From: Podila epigama
Lineage: Eukaryota; Mortierellomycota; Mortierellomycetes; Mortierellales; Mortierellaceae
Assembly: GCA_015679605.1 (NCBI GenBank)
Contig: JAAAVE010000269.1
Coordinates: 1,525 to 21,888 of the forward strand
Direction: 5' to 3'
Length of the DNA stretch: 20,364 nt
Shown here: piece after piece, positions 1 through 10,702 of the stretch
Position numbering within the stretch: position 1 is the stretch's first letter
Layout: each line of letters opens with the position of its first letter
The notes under the pieces: generated by a model
Databases searched by the model: none
The model's input: only the letters and a program-made list of their open reading frames with translations
Told to the model about the DNA's origin: nothing
Translations under genes and position numbers: made by a program

Positions 1-120
1 ATGACTAGTTGGGGAGACATGGACAAGAAAAAAAAAAAAAAGCCATGAGTAGCCATGTTTGTACAGTACCTTGCCCACATGGTTTAAATTATGCAACTAT
101 CTTTTGATTGCCCTGAAAGA

Positions 121-155
121 TAAAAAAAATAAAAAATAAAAAATAAAAAATAAAA
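121..155. repeat. AAAAAT-type simple repeat
   Basis: Five or so tandem units of a TAAAAAA-like motif. This is a low-complexity microsatellite with no function suggested by the sequence. Confidence 0.8.
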
Positions 156-901
156 GCCAACATGATTCAAGTCATCTCGCTGTATTATTGTGAAATCTGA
201 GGGAGATAAGGACACACTATGAATCGACTTATGATGATGGCAAAAAGGCTTTGTATACTATGATATTGTTTTGTTCAAATACGTCTGCAGATCAAGTTTA
301 CAAGTATCAAAGCACTTGCACAAGTAAGGCCTTGACATGGCCAACGGGAGGTTGTGTTGAGCCGTCGTTTGCACTGTCAGCCTACAAGGAATTAGGCCTT
401 TTTTTTGTGAGGGGTCGAAACCACAACGCTAAAGTGAGGGGTTATTTTACCTTCAGGATTAAAAGCAAAAGAGAAAGTACAAGAAGAACGGCCTCGTATG
501 AATGTTTCCACATGAAGCAGTAGCCCAGAACGGAGGAGGGGCCATGATCATGTCTACACAGGACGTCATGGTGACATGGGCGAAACAAATGGCCTGAACA
601 GGGTCCTTTGGTGTTGATGCTGATGTGGATATGGTGTGATGAGGATGAGGATGGGGCGATGAGATAACCTGAAAGGTTTGCATGGGTGTCAAACGCTCTG
701 TCACTCAGCCTTGTGCCTTACGTGTGGTCTGTTGTCAATGGTAGGATGGTGGGCGGGGGCGATGGAATTTCTGCAAACAGACAGGTCCGTCTGTCCATCC
801 GTTCGTTTCGTGACGATTATTTTTAAACCAATTTCATCAGAAATTTAATTTATTCCCTTATCTCTCTTTTCTCTCTTTGCTCTCTTTGCTCCTTCTCTTT
901 C

Positions 902-940
902 ACATCCATCCATTCATCCATTCATCCAGTCATCCATCCC
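902..940. repeat. CATC/CATTCATC tetranucleotide repeat
   Basis: Imperfect tandem CATC/ATCC/ATTC units lie in the pyrimidine-rich region about 280 nt upstream of the kinase start codon. It is a simple-sequence repeat inside a probable promoter. Confidence 0.75.
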
Positions 941-1215
941 CAACCATTAACACATCACTCCCAACAAATAGAATTCATTTTAACCCCTACCTTTATTAAC
1001 TTGATGCAACCATCGTTTCCTCATCCTCGTCCACACCCCGAGTTGACTCAACCCTCCCACCTCTATTCCTCCTCCCTCATACACTTTTGGCAGTGAAGTG
1101 TCTCTTTGTCACTCCAACCCAACGCAACGCAACAAGAATAACCCCAAGAACAAAAAAAGAAAAAAAGACAAAAAAAAAAAGACAAAGAAAAAAAAGGAAA
1201 AAAAGAAAAGACCAG

Positions 1216-2111
1216 ATGGCTACAATGTCCGTTGCTACAACCACCACCACCCCATCCTCAACCTGCAATGCCTCTGCAAAGTTTGGTCTCTTATCGCTCT
1301 CGGCCACAGCCAGCGACGCCAAAGACAGTAGTATATGTGCTAGTCCTGGCAGACGCACCAGGACTGGCACCATCAGCGTCATGCCCTCCATCAACACCAA
1401 GAGGTGCTCCAGCATGAGCTTTAACCTATCTACGCCAACAAGCGTTACCAGGACAAAGCTCTCTGGTCCCAGCAATGTGAATTTTCGACTGCCTCTTCTT
1501 CAGCGTCAGCGACAGCACCGATCCATCCAAGACCCCAATATCCTTGCTCTGGCGCCCCTCAAGACCTCTCATTCTTCTCGTTCTCACTCGTTTGCGCATT
1601 CGCATTCGCATAGTCACAAGAAGACACATTCAATTCAGCTGGGTACCAAACACCATGAGACCCCGAGTAACAGCAATCCCAGCAACCCCAGGGTCCAGTC
1701 TCCCCTCCAACAGAGCCATATCATTGATTGGGATGCTCTCAATGCACAGGCCAGGGCGATGGAGACAGAGCCCGACGGGAGCTGTCCCACTTGCAAGGAC
1801 TCGTACGTCTACATGGCGCCCTGTGAACACCATCCCTCCAAGGGTCGAACCGAGTACCTGATCAACGACATCTTTCCCAAGCTCACAGTAAGTGTACCTC
1901 CGACAACAACAACAACAACAACAACAACAGCAGCAGCAACGTTAATTGTAACAACAGCAACAATAATGGCAACAATAATAGCAATGACATCAACAGGAAC
2001 AGGAACAGCAACAACAACAATATGAACAACAACCAACGACAACAATTATAATTAATAGCAACAACAACAGCATCCATCACAGCTGTAACAACAACACCTT
2101 CAGTAGCAACT

Positions 2112-2148
<37 letters not shown>

Positions 2149-3485
2149 CCACAGCAACAACGATCCAGTGACGACTAAAAACGACCTTGATGAAATTGGA
2201 TGTTCATGGTGTAATCTTAATCCCTTCCTTGACCCAATCCCCCCTTCTCTCGCTCACTCTGAATACATGTTATTGTGATGTTGTGATGTGTGAATGGTCT
2301 AATTCTTTTGGGTAGAAACAGAATAGGGCGCATGTTGCGCATGCTTCAAAAGCAATCAACGACAAGCGACGAGCGTGCGACGACGGAGGGCGATGAATGA
2401 CAAAGGGCCAACAGCCGTCGAGGCATGGCAGCGTCAGCGCCTCCTTCCAAATGTCGTGAAACTCATGCTAATATCCTTCTCTCATAAATCGACTCGCCCT
2501 TGTCCCATCCACTCTTATTTGTTTTGCCTTCCTTCACCCTCGCTCCTTTTCCCTTCCAAAAATCATTGTTGTATTTCATCTTTTTATTCCTCAGCATGAC
2601 TTGTCGACTATCGAGTTTGGCATCCGCATTGCCGACTTTATGCCGCTGGCCTTCAAGACAGTCCCTGTAGTTGGTTTGGCGGAACGCGAGCTTCAGCTCC
2701 TTCACGGGCTGAGCAACTTGCCGAATGTCATCCACCTCCAGGACTCGTTTGTGAACGACCAGGGCGACACCGTCTTGGTCCTGCCCATGCTCAAGACCTT
2801 TGATTGCCATGTTGTCAACTCAAGCCTGTGTAATGTCCGCAAGACGATGCAGCAAATCCTCACTGGCCTCGCCGCGGTTCACGACAAGAATATTGCCCAT
2901 TTGGACATTAACCCGTCCAACTTGATGATGACGCACGACAAGAAGGATGTTGTTATCATTGACTTTGGCTTGTCCATGACTGTTGACCGCACGGGTCATA
3001 ACAACGCTGAAGTACCCCTCTGTGGTACAACCGGCTACATTGCACCCGAAGTGATGCATCGCGATCACTATGAACGCCACGACCCTACTCTGTCTGATGT
3101 ATATGCGCTGGGCATTGTTCTAGGCCAGATGCTAGAACCCTATATTCCTGATTGTGACTTGCACTACTTTGGATCCAAGTACCTTGGTGTGGAGAACACG
3201 AACCAGACGGTGACCTACCTCAAGGACTTTGTTGCTCAGGGTGCGTCTTATCCGTGTATTCTAACCCAAGCTGCTGATTTGCTCCGTACCATGCTGGAAG
3301 AAAACCCTAAAGACCGCAAGTCGGCCAAGGAGCTGCTCAAGTCACATCCTTTCCTGGCCCCAACTTCAGCGATGGCAAAAGCAAATCTGAAGCTGTGCGA
3401 TTGGGTGGTCCGTGTCCAAGAGATCAAGTACCATAAGTATCTCTATCAAGAGCAAGAGGGGTGTGATGTCTACCGTTATCGCTAG
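1216..3485 (+). CDS. divergent serine/threonine protein kinase, Cdc7-like (2 exons)
   Basis: Model: 1216-1887 and 2595-3485, 520 aa. The intron (GTAAGT donor, TTCCTCAG acceptor) is in phase 0. The start is the first ATG in frame; the open frame upstream has no ATG. Residues 1-180 are Ser/Thr/His-rich and probably disordered. A Cys/His cluster follows (C190, C193, C203, H205, H206). The kinase domain has candidate VAIK lysine K245 (LAFKT), alpha-C glutamate E256, HLDINPSN at 326-333 in place of HRDxKxxN, DFG 347-349, a GTTGYIAPE activation segment and a final LLKSHPFL helix. No glycine-rich loop is visible before K245. The DSF...LVLPML and HLDINPSN spacing recalls the Cdc7/Hsk1 group, which drives replication-origin firing, but the long Cdc7 inserts are missing. 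Kinase fold is well supported; subfamily and activity are not. It converges on MED17, with 162 nt between the stops. Confidence 0.75.
1888..2594 (+). other. long CAA-rich intron of the kinase gene
   Basis: This intron is 707 nt, against 60-150 nt for most others in the window. It starts GTAAGT and ends in a pyrimidine-rich tract with TCAG. The two exons join in phase 0. The first 300 nt are dominated by CAA/ACA trinucleotides; the rest is unremarkable. Confidence 0.65.
1903..2158. repeat. (CAA)n microsatellite, two blocks
   Basis: Nearly pure CAA runs lie at 1903-1929 and 2112-2149, with degenerate CAA/CAG units between them. They sit just after the splice donor, so the open frames that read through are poly-Thr or poly-Val artefacts, not coding sequence. 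Confidence 0.9.
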
Positions 3486-3548
3486 GAAGTGGTGGTCAAC
3501 CTGTCGTGTCGGCCTGCCACAGCAATTAATGCCATCGATTTCCTCTTC

Positions 3549-3554
3549 AATAAA
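3549..3554 (+). terminator. polyadenylation signal AATAAA, kinase gene
   Basis: AATAAA lies 64 nt after the kinase stop codon and just before a 15-T run (3571-3585), in the 162-nt gap between the two convergent stops. Confidence 0.7.
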
Positions 3555-3646
3555 GTATTTGATGTAAGAATTTTTTTTTTTTTTTCTTCATGGTGTCACA
3601 TCGCTTTATAACTTGAGTGAATGAAGTGTGTGTGCATGTGCACGAC

Positions 3647-3652
3647 TTTATT
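3647..3652 (-). terminator. polyadenylation signal AATAAA overlapping the MED17 stop
   Basis: The minus strand reads GAATAAAG, so the TAA stop of MED17 (3650-3648) lies inside the AATAAA hexamer. No second perfect AATAAA is seen before the convergent kinase gene, so the 3' UTR is probably very short. Confidence 0.6.
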
Positions 3653-6635
3653 CAAGGGCCATCTGCTCAATGATTTTCCGTCGGATCCAGGCCTTGAATC
3701 CATCAGTTGTTCGCAAGGGTGATGTTTGCCTTGTTGATGTCGTTGTCGTAACCGGCCTTGGTCCATTCAAGGACGGATTATCGTACGAATGAACAGTATC
3801 CAGAGAGGGAGTTATGGTTTCAGGTGAGAGTAGGCTTAGTTCGTCCTCAAGATGCAACCTGGTCGACTTGGATATGCCGTCTTGAGTGCATGTTAACTGA
3901 ATCGTCGTGGGCTCCTCAGATCTCATGCATGATTGCAAGATGCTATGTGAATAAGCAAAGCATGATGTTAGTACTCAAGACAAAGACATGAAACGTTTGT
4001 CACAGAAAAAGTATGTTCATGACGAGTGAGTGCATCTTACACTGTGACAGTTCGAACCGCATTCGATCGACCTTGTCCAAGTCCGTTGGTCTTGCTGGGT
4101 ATTTGAAAGACTCCCAGGCAGCGTTTATCGATATCAATCACGAACCGTGGATTAGAGATGACGACACCTTCGGGTTCCTCTGACCAATTCTCAACCGAGT
4201 TTACAATCTCACAGATACGACGAATCGCTCGTACAGACAGCTCCTGCATTACTGTCCTTTCGAATTCTGTTACGTGGGTCAGAGGTGACGTGGGTCGGTC
4301 AGGCAGTTGGAAAGCGATACAAGGAGCTGGATAGGATCTGACAACGAACCGTAGACTGGGCGAGGTTGTGCCCACTCTAATCGAAAATGCTGCTCCCATG
4401 CTGTGTCCTGGTGCCCTGGAGGCTGAGTTAGCCAATGCTGAAACAGGGGCAGAAGAGCCAGAGGACACTGCGCCCTGCATATCTGCGTCCGAGGGTGTAG
4501 GTGGCCTGACATCGACACAATGAATTGACACAGGCTCCCACCAACTTTCATTCAAGGGTTTGGAAACTTTGGCGAGAACCTCCCGAATACGTCTTAGGAA
4601 CGTGTAATATTGTAGGCTTTGCAGCGCTGTATTCAGCATGTTCGTAGGCCGCTGGGCGAGTGATTGGTGAAACTGTCCAAAGGATCCTGGCGCACGGCCG
4701 CTACCAGGTCGTGAGCTCTTGAAAAACGAGTCCATCCTTTCCTTGTTGTTTTGACGGTAGCGACGGAGTTGAATTAACTGCATCGCAAATCGGAAAATAT
4801 CAGCAGTTTTTGAAAGACTGTCTATTAGTTGGCTTTCATTAAGACCTTGAGCGGCTGCCTTTGTGGTCGCCGACATAGAGGGCACTGCATCTGAGGATGG
4901 TTTTCGGTATGAAATCTTGAGTTCCAGTTCATCATTGATCGGTAATATGATCTCATTATCCACGATGGAGACACTTTTGGTCATGGTCCTAGCCTCGTTT
5001 ACCAGCTGCATTGCGAAAAGAGATGTAGAATCAGTTGTTGTTAATGGTTTTGTGAATGAACACTTGGGGAGCAATAACAGTCAATCTCTACACTTCAGAC
5101 GCTGTTGAATACCTCTTGGAACAATTCCATATCAAATAATGAATTCTGGGCATTAAGAAGCTGAGAGTGCAAAGTTATCTTTTGATTCTTGTCGGTACTA
5201 TTGCCACTAGCGCGTTCCAAGTCTGAATAATAATCAAAAAAAGATGAGTGTTGCAAGACCTAAGATGTCGTTTGCTGTCGGGGAAAAAAAAATATCACAT
5301 TGCCATATTGTAAACTGTTACCCGAGGAATATTCGATGCCACGCAAGACCAAGCTAACGATGACAGCTTTTCCCGTCTGGTTCGGTATGTGGAGCTCGAT
5401 GCTTTTGGACGCCCCTCCCTCCGCAAAGTCCAGAGTTGTTGGATTCCGCACTATTTCTGCATATGCATACGATCGATCACCGTAAAGTGAACCGACTATG
5501 AATTGCAACATCAATATCAGCTGTTAGTCACTTGAATTGACCTCATGTCAGTCCGTGTGTACATGAAGGTTCACTTTCTTACCATCTCTAAAGCCATAAT
5601 GGACAAAAAGCTGAGAACTTGGCCCAATCCGATGTGTCCTATGTTGCGCCACTGTCGCCCCTCCAGTGTTTGTCGAGACGATGCACCAGTTGTTCTTCCT
5701 TAGACGGTGAGCACCTTCCCAGAACTGATCCTCATTATCCATAACCTCTTGTAACTTTTGAGCTCCTTGCATCAAAATCTGCGATGCTTTGCGGAGATGG
5801 TGTTTCTTGCTTCCGATCGCAAGCATTTCGTTGGAGATTTGAGTCGAAAGTGGCATGGTCGCCTTGGCAACATATTCACATTTAAGAGAACCTGGCGGAA
5901 GTACTGGTACAGTTGTATTGTTGATCCCAGGTGCATGATACGATGAGATGATAATGTTGAGGACATCCAGCGCAATCCTGATCTCTCCTTGAGCATGCCT
6001 ATCCTCCAATAAGGCAACACAAACGTGTAACACACATTAGCAAGTCATGAGGGCCTCTCTTCTTACTACATGAAGCATAGGACATATATTTCCGTACCAA
6101 AGCTTGGCATATACTCCTTGGGGTGTAGTTACCCTTTGAGCGGCATTCGAGTTGGCGACAGTACTAACAGGGATCGAAGGAGTCGCTTGATCTAGTGTTG
6201 ATGCGGCTGCCGTTGCGGTATTGTCACTTTTAACTACAGCTCCATCGGCTGCTGGCTCATCACGCTCTGCTTTATCCTGACAGCCTGGTAAATTCTCCGT
6301 AAAGTCGTCATAGCTTTCTCCTGCCAGGTCCACAATTGTTTTGACTTTGCGCTTCAACTTTTCTGAAGGATCTCCTTCACTAATGAAGAGTATGGGTTTA
6401 TGCTGGTTAGAAGTCAGTTCCCTTTTTCTTTGGACTCTTTTGCATATGTCCATGTTATTGCATCGCCTGCCTGTTGCCAGCATCCAAAATGGATGCGTGT
6501 CATTCTTTTTGACTACAGTTTTTGAACATACGAAATGAAAAGTTCCTCGGCCTTGTCAGAAATATCAAATGGCAGGCGCTCAATGCTCCTCTCCAAAAAG
6601 AGTTTGATGCGCTTTTGCTCTGGTTGATGATTCAT
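3648..6635 (-). CDS. MED17: Mediator complex subunit 17 (head module), 7 exons
   Basis: Subunit of the Mediator head, the scaffold linking activators to RNA polymerase II in the nucleus (Srb4 in yeast). Exons: 6635-6532, 6379-6067, 6003-5583, 5495-5322, 5222-5113, 5005-4041, 3942-3648; 793 aa, all phases closing. Family marks seen: an N-terminal basic strand (QKRIKLFLERS), EKLKRKVKTIVDLAGE, EIRIALDVLNIIISSY, GSLYGDRSYAYAEIVRN, and SLFDMELFQELVNEAR, which is created only when the 5112-5006 intron is removed. The C-terminal half holds a QLIQLRRYR helix, and the protein ends FKAWIRRKIIEQMALE. The start is the only in-frame ATG after a TGA. Exon 2/3 is the weakest junction: a GTACGG donor at 6097 with TAG at 5999 also fits and removes 12 residues. 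Only 244 nt separate it from the ZW10 stop, so its promoter is short. Confidence 0.92.
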
Positions 6636-6869
6636 TAGATGAGGTGATGGGTTTGTGTCAAGGAACAATTTGAGTTCAGCATCGCTCTTGTGGACGCGTT
6701 TTTCATTATAAAATTTTAACAGGAAGATTGATCAGGTGGCTTGGATTTTCTCCTCGGCGTCCGCATGTGACCTTGAAGCCCTTGTTCACAGTGGCACAAA
6801 ACCTGGCTGGACCTTCCTTTGAGAACGGGGTTCGACATGGGATCGAGCTGTTACGGGTCCCAGTTTGAT

Positions 6870-6875
6870 TTTATT
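6870..6875 (-). terminator. polyadenylation signal AATAAA, ZW10
   Basis: On the minus strand AATAAA begins only 4 nt after the ZW10 TGA stop. This is another very close stop-to-signal spacing. It lies within the 244-nt spacer before the MED17 start. Confidence 0.55.
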
Positions 6876-6879
6876 GTGT

Positions 6880-9800
6880 TCACTGTGGCATAAGGGAACT
6901 CTCAATCTCTTCAAGATTACGTTGGCGTAATGGAGTGTCAGCAAAGAGTGCACACACAAAGTTGGTCAGTTCCCGAACTTGGAACATATGAAGTTGTCCG
7001 GCGCGGAACCGAGTCATGATCTCAGCAAACGATAGTTCGAGCATGTCTGTCATCAACTGGAACTTTTCCCAAGACGGAACAAAAAAGTGGATCGGATCCT
7101 GAACCACATCATGAATAGATAGAAGCAAGACCACATGAGAAGTGAGTACAAGAACACAATGGTATATTTGTTACACTCAAAAAGTCAAAAGAATGGCAAT
7201 AGTACATACCTCGTCCTCAGATGCATCCCCTTTTACTGTCTTGATAAGAGGGCCAGCAGAGTCGAATTGGTCCTCGCATTCAAACAAAAGACCACAAAGC
7301 TCTGCGAGCTTGTGTGATTCCTTCTCCGAGATATCTACAAGACCTTCAATCTCCTTGATAACTCGAATCACTACATCCTCCAATAGTTGTCCTAGCACCT
7401 TATAGAAAGTCATTGGTGACAGAGTTGGCTATATATATCGCCAAAGTGTTACTAAGCTGTCATTTGTAAAATAGGCTCGTCACATCATACTTTACATAGA
7501 CGGCCATTGCAAAATTTACCTTCCATGCCTTGCCAAGATGCTTGAAGACATGTATGACCTGCTTCATCGCACGTTCACAAGCAGTATAGCTGTTTTCAAC
7601 ACTGGAATCTTGAAAGCCATCCGCCTCATCGATGCTTTGCATGAGCTCCTCCCGTTGTTTTTGCTATAGCGGTCAGGACAGAACTATCAGTACCTTTTCT
7701 TTCAGACGTACAGGAGACCACATAGTTGAATCGTCGCCTTACCACTTGCATGTTGAGCCAAGTTTTGGCCAAAGCCTTCAAAGGAGGAATGGCGTCGTCA
7801 TACAGTATTTCATTCATTCCAGGGATTCCATTGTCAAATCTGTCGTTCATCTTCTCCAGCTCGCGTGCAATAAACATACAGTCGTTATAAAACAGGATCG
7901 CAAGCGCTGGAACATGACTCAGTGTCCTCTCGTGGTAGATTGGCATCAATACACGGTAAAGGTCAACAAGGGATCGAGTGGCGTGATATAGGTAGGGTGA
8001 ACTGCCAGTGCAAAAAAGGACGAGCAAGCCCATCACGCGGTTAGTAGTTGTTCTTCGTAAATCGATATGCATAATAACGTAGAAGTGAGCAAACTTACGC
8101 ATCTGCGCTGAGAGGCTTCGCTTCCTGCAGCGTTGCTACTATCATGTCAATGAGTCGCTTTGCCTTGATGCTTATGGATGACTCCTTGAGATCTGTGTCT
8201 GGATCGGAAATCGACCAACTGTTGCGTTCTTGTTCCAGCTCGTCTATATAAATATATAAATATTGAATATATGAATATTATGCATTTGTGTGTAAAAACA
8301 TGCAATGAGCATCCAAATCGAAACAGAACACGTAGTCTCAAGATTCCACATACCGTTTTCGTCCAGGTCTTTGACTGAAACAGCCGTGAAATCATCGCTC
8401 ATAATAATGGCGCGCCCTTGCTTTAAGAGCGTGTCACGTTTGCGGTTGGTATAATGGACGTCGATACTTTCGACAAAGTCTCGTAGGCTTCGATCTGCTT
8501 CTGTCAGAAAACCTAGAGGGGAAAAATCGATGCGTCAATCAGCATATTCATTCTTTGGACATGGACAGTGGAAAAAAATCACCCGCTTTACCCATGGCAA
8601 TTAGAGCATCCTCAAATGCGATGACTTTTGTAGTTATGGATCCGAACGCGATAAGCTCGTCAATCTCATGTGGCACATTGGCGACAAGGTGGTGTTCCAG
8701 GATCATGGAGCATGCCTCAACAGCAATAGGGCGCCCGACCAAATACACAAGAATTTCTGTATCGGACGACTGTTGTTCAGCATTGAACTGAGAGCTTGAG
8801 AATTCATTCAAAAAGATGTCCTGATGAATATATGTGAATACCATGAGAACATCATCTAGTAACGAGGCTGGAAACACGCTACGCGCTTATTAGTATCTGA
8901 CAACATATAACGTGGGTTACATATTGGAGTGACTTGTACAATCTATCCATACCATTATTTGATATATCTTGCCCAGTTTGGACGGAAAGTGAGATAGATG
9001 AACCCTCCGCTATGGCATAGGACGTCCCAGATGTGTTGAGTTGTAATGTAGAGTTTCTGTGGTACTGGATTAATGGCTGTAGCAAGTTGCGAAGTATCGA
9101 TTTCTGTAATGGTCGCAACTTTTCTGGGGCGACTTCAAGTAATGCCAACGCTCTCACAAGTTCGTGCCAGCGAATGGATCCTGGCGTCGCAGAGGATCCA
9201 CCTTGGGGCAAAGCCAGTGGGGGGACTTTGATATTGTCAGTTTTTTTTTTTTTTTTTAAAGTAACATCATGTAAACTGTCTTATGAGTGCTTACTGTTAA
9301 GTGTATAGTGATATTAGAGGATGCAACGCCGGCGTTGGGAGGTTGTGCTAGAAGTTTGGCCTACTTTGCGAACGGAGCTTCAGAATACGCTTTTCAAGTT
9401 GTACGTCCAACACAGAATCAATAAATGCCCTTTCACGTACCACTTGTCGGATACAATGTCCTGCTTGAAGAATCTGTCCTGCATCCATGCAGTCTTCATA
9501 TCGGGAGAGGATATCATCCACCTACATAAAGAATCCGACAACGGTCAGACATGTCGCGACACCAACATGCGTATTTTGTCTCTAGCCAGCATCGTACATT
9601 CCCTTCCATGTCGAGTAAGGTCTTGGACGATATGATATCTAGGCGTGTATAGTCACGTTGATTTGGTCTTATCGCCCACGCCTCCAAGAAGAAGCTGCAT
9701 CTGGTAATGTCAGCACTCTGCAATCAAAGAGACTTACACGAGAGAAATGCTTCAGCCCTTCCACAATCGAGTCATTTTCTTGCACTTTGTATGAAATTTC

Positions 9801-10357
9801 GTGGTGATTCACTAAGGCTGACATCACTTTTTGTCTCAACCCAGACTATTGTTCACAAAAGGCAAGGGGGGGCGTTAGTGACGCGCGTCAATCTGATTGC
9901 GTGAAGTTACATTACGATATAATAATAATAAGTACCTCGGGGTCAATGGTCTGTGAGGTCATGTCATCCGCTTGTGCTAATAGTTCATCAATCTTTCCTT
10001 TGAGCTCCAGTGAACTCTCATATGATTGAGTGAACTCGGTAAAGTTGGCAAGGAGCTTTTTGTAGACTTGCGCCTAAATGCCAAGTAAGTAAGAAACCAA
10101 CGCGAACCCCCCGTGTGTTACAATCAGCAGGCTGCATGAGTGAAATATATTCAAAAGATGAATGTTGTCATGCTGTATTCCTTTCCTACTTTAATTGACT
10201 GAATTTCGCTGTCCAGTACTGCTGCTGCCTCCTTGAGTTCCTCCATCGTTGCTGGACTCGCTGCCTCATGGTTCTGTTGATGAGCTTCTCTGGTACCGTC
10301 CAATTGGCCAGTAATGTGCCATGCAAAGTTATGGCTAGAGACCGCAGTGGCAGCCAT
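6880..10357 (-). CDS. ZW10: ZW10 homologue, ER-Golgi tether / kinetochore protein (12 exons)
   Basis: In animals ZW10 acts in the NRZ complex (Golgi-to-ER vesicle tethering) and in the RZZ kinetochore complex; in fungi the Dsl1-type tethering role is the better guess. Exons: 10357-10190, 10073-9936, 9845-9738, 9521-9365, 9225-8940, 8878-8592, 8512-8354, 8243-8099, 8001-7743, 7663-7520, 7428-7210, 7098-6880. They give 762 aa (human about 779) with all phases closing. The N-terminal third is coiled-coil. Colinear matches to the family include LLANFTEFTQSYESS, MPIYHERTLSHVPAL, FYNDCMFIARELEKM, NSYTACERAMKQVIHVFKHLGKAWK split by spliced junctions, PTLSPMTFYKVLGQLLEDV and the C-terminal HFFVPSWEKFQLMTDMLEL. 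Least certain are intron 3 (9737-9522, 216 nt) and intron 4 (9364-9226, weak GTAGGC donor, contains a poly-A run). The start is the first ATG. Confidence 0.92.
9241..9257. repeat. poly-T run (poly-A on the ZW10 sense strand)
   Basis: A 17-nt homopolymer lies inside the proposed ZW10 intron 4. It is a likely place for sequencing or assembly slippage, which matters because this intron has the weakest donor of the gene. Confidence 0.9.
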
Positions 10358-10702
10358 GTCCAGGTCTAGTCTGTTGGCGTTGGTGTGTTAAATTGAGTTG
10401 GTTGGGACAATGATGGGAAAAGAGATGTGAAAGCAGGATGCATGCAACGAGGGTTTCGTGTCAAGCATAGTAAAAAGTGGCTTAGGCAAGCTTCGTCTTC
10501 TTCCCTCTTTGGCCTTTGCAACCAAGTCAGATACATTGGAAGACGTGTTTTGACTGAATGCACCCTGCCTGAACTGCTCCAGGGAGGATAACATGACAGC
10601 AATCCAGGCGCAAAGCGCATATGACCAACATCGTTTTGAGTGCTTAAAGAGTTGTTTAAAAAAATACAGATGTTACATTGAACATGAAGACAACTACAAT
10701 TA
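10358..10702. other. spacer between carrier 3' end and ZW10 start
   Basis: This 345-nt stretch has no gene I can support. The open frames crossing it look like chance. It must hold the carrier's 3' UTR and the ZW10 promoter. I see no perfect AATAAA on the minus strand and no clear TATA box. Confidence 0.5.

Larger units (their letters stand above)
1..1215. other. non-coding left flank and 5' region of the kinase gene
   Basis: I see no convincing gene here. The open frames are short, low in complexity and match no family I know. The segment contains an A-rich pentamer/hexamer repeat near 121-155, a GA/CT-biased stretch around 860-900, and a CATC-type tetranucleotide repeat at 902-940. From about 840 to 1215 it is pyrimidine-rich and then A-rich (AAAGAAAAAG-like, 1155-1210). 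That pattern is consistent with a fungal core promoter and 5' UTR for the kinase gene starting at 1216. The 3' end of a gene lying further left cannot be excluded. Confidence 0.5.

Noticed and set aside
251-523. 90-codon open frame on the plus strand
   Set aside because: It lacks family resemblance, splice context and a convincing promoter; composition looks like chance.
1087-1215. 43-residue Lys/Arg-rich N-terminal extension of the kinase
   Set aside because: It begins at a TTG, and the Lys codons come from the A-rich 5' UTR; ATG at 1216 is the first real start.
1077-2152. Several minus-strand frames rich in Val/Leu across the kinase exon 1 and intron
   Set aside because: They are the complements of Thr codons and of the CAA microsatellite, opposite a real exon.
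4863-5108. Plus-strand frame opposite MED17
   Set aside because: It overlaps the well-supported MED17 exon 6 and its preceding intron on the other strand and has no family match.
9718-9737. A 20-nt intron in ZW10
   Set aside because: Although it has GTAAGT and GCAG ends and keeps phase, it is below any workable spliceosomal length in fungi; the 216-nt alternative uses the same donor and aligns better.
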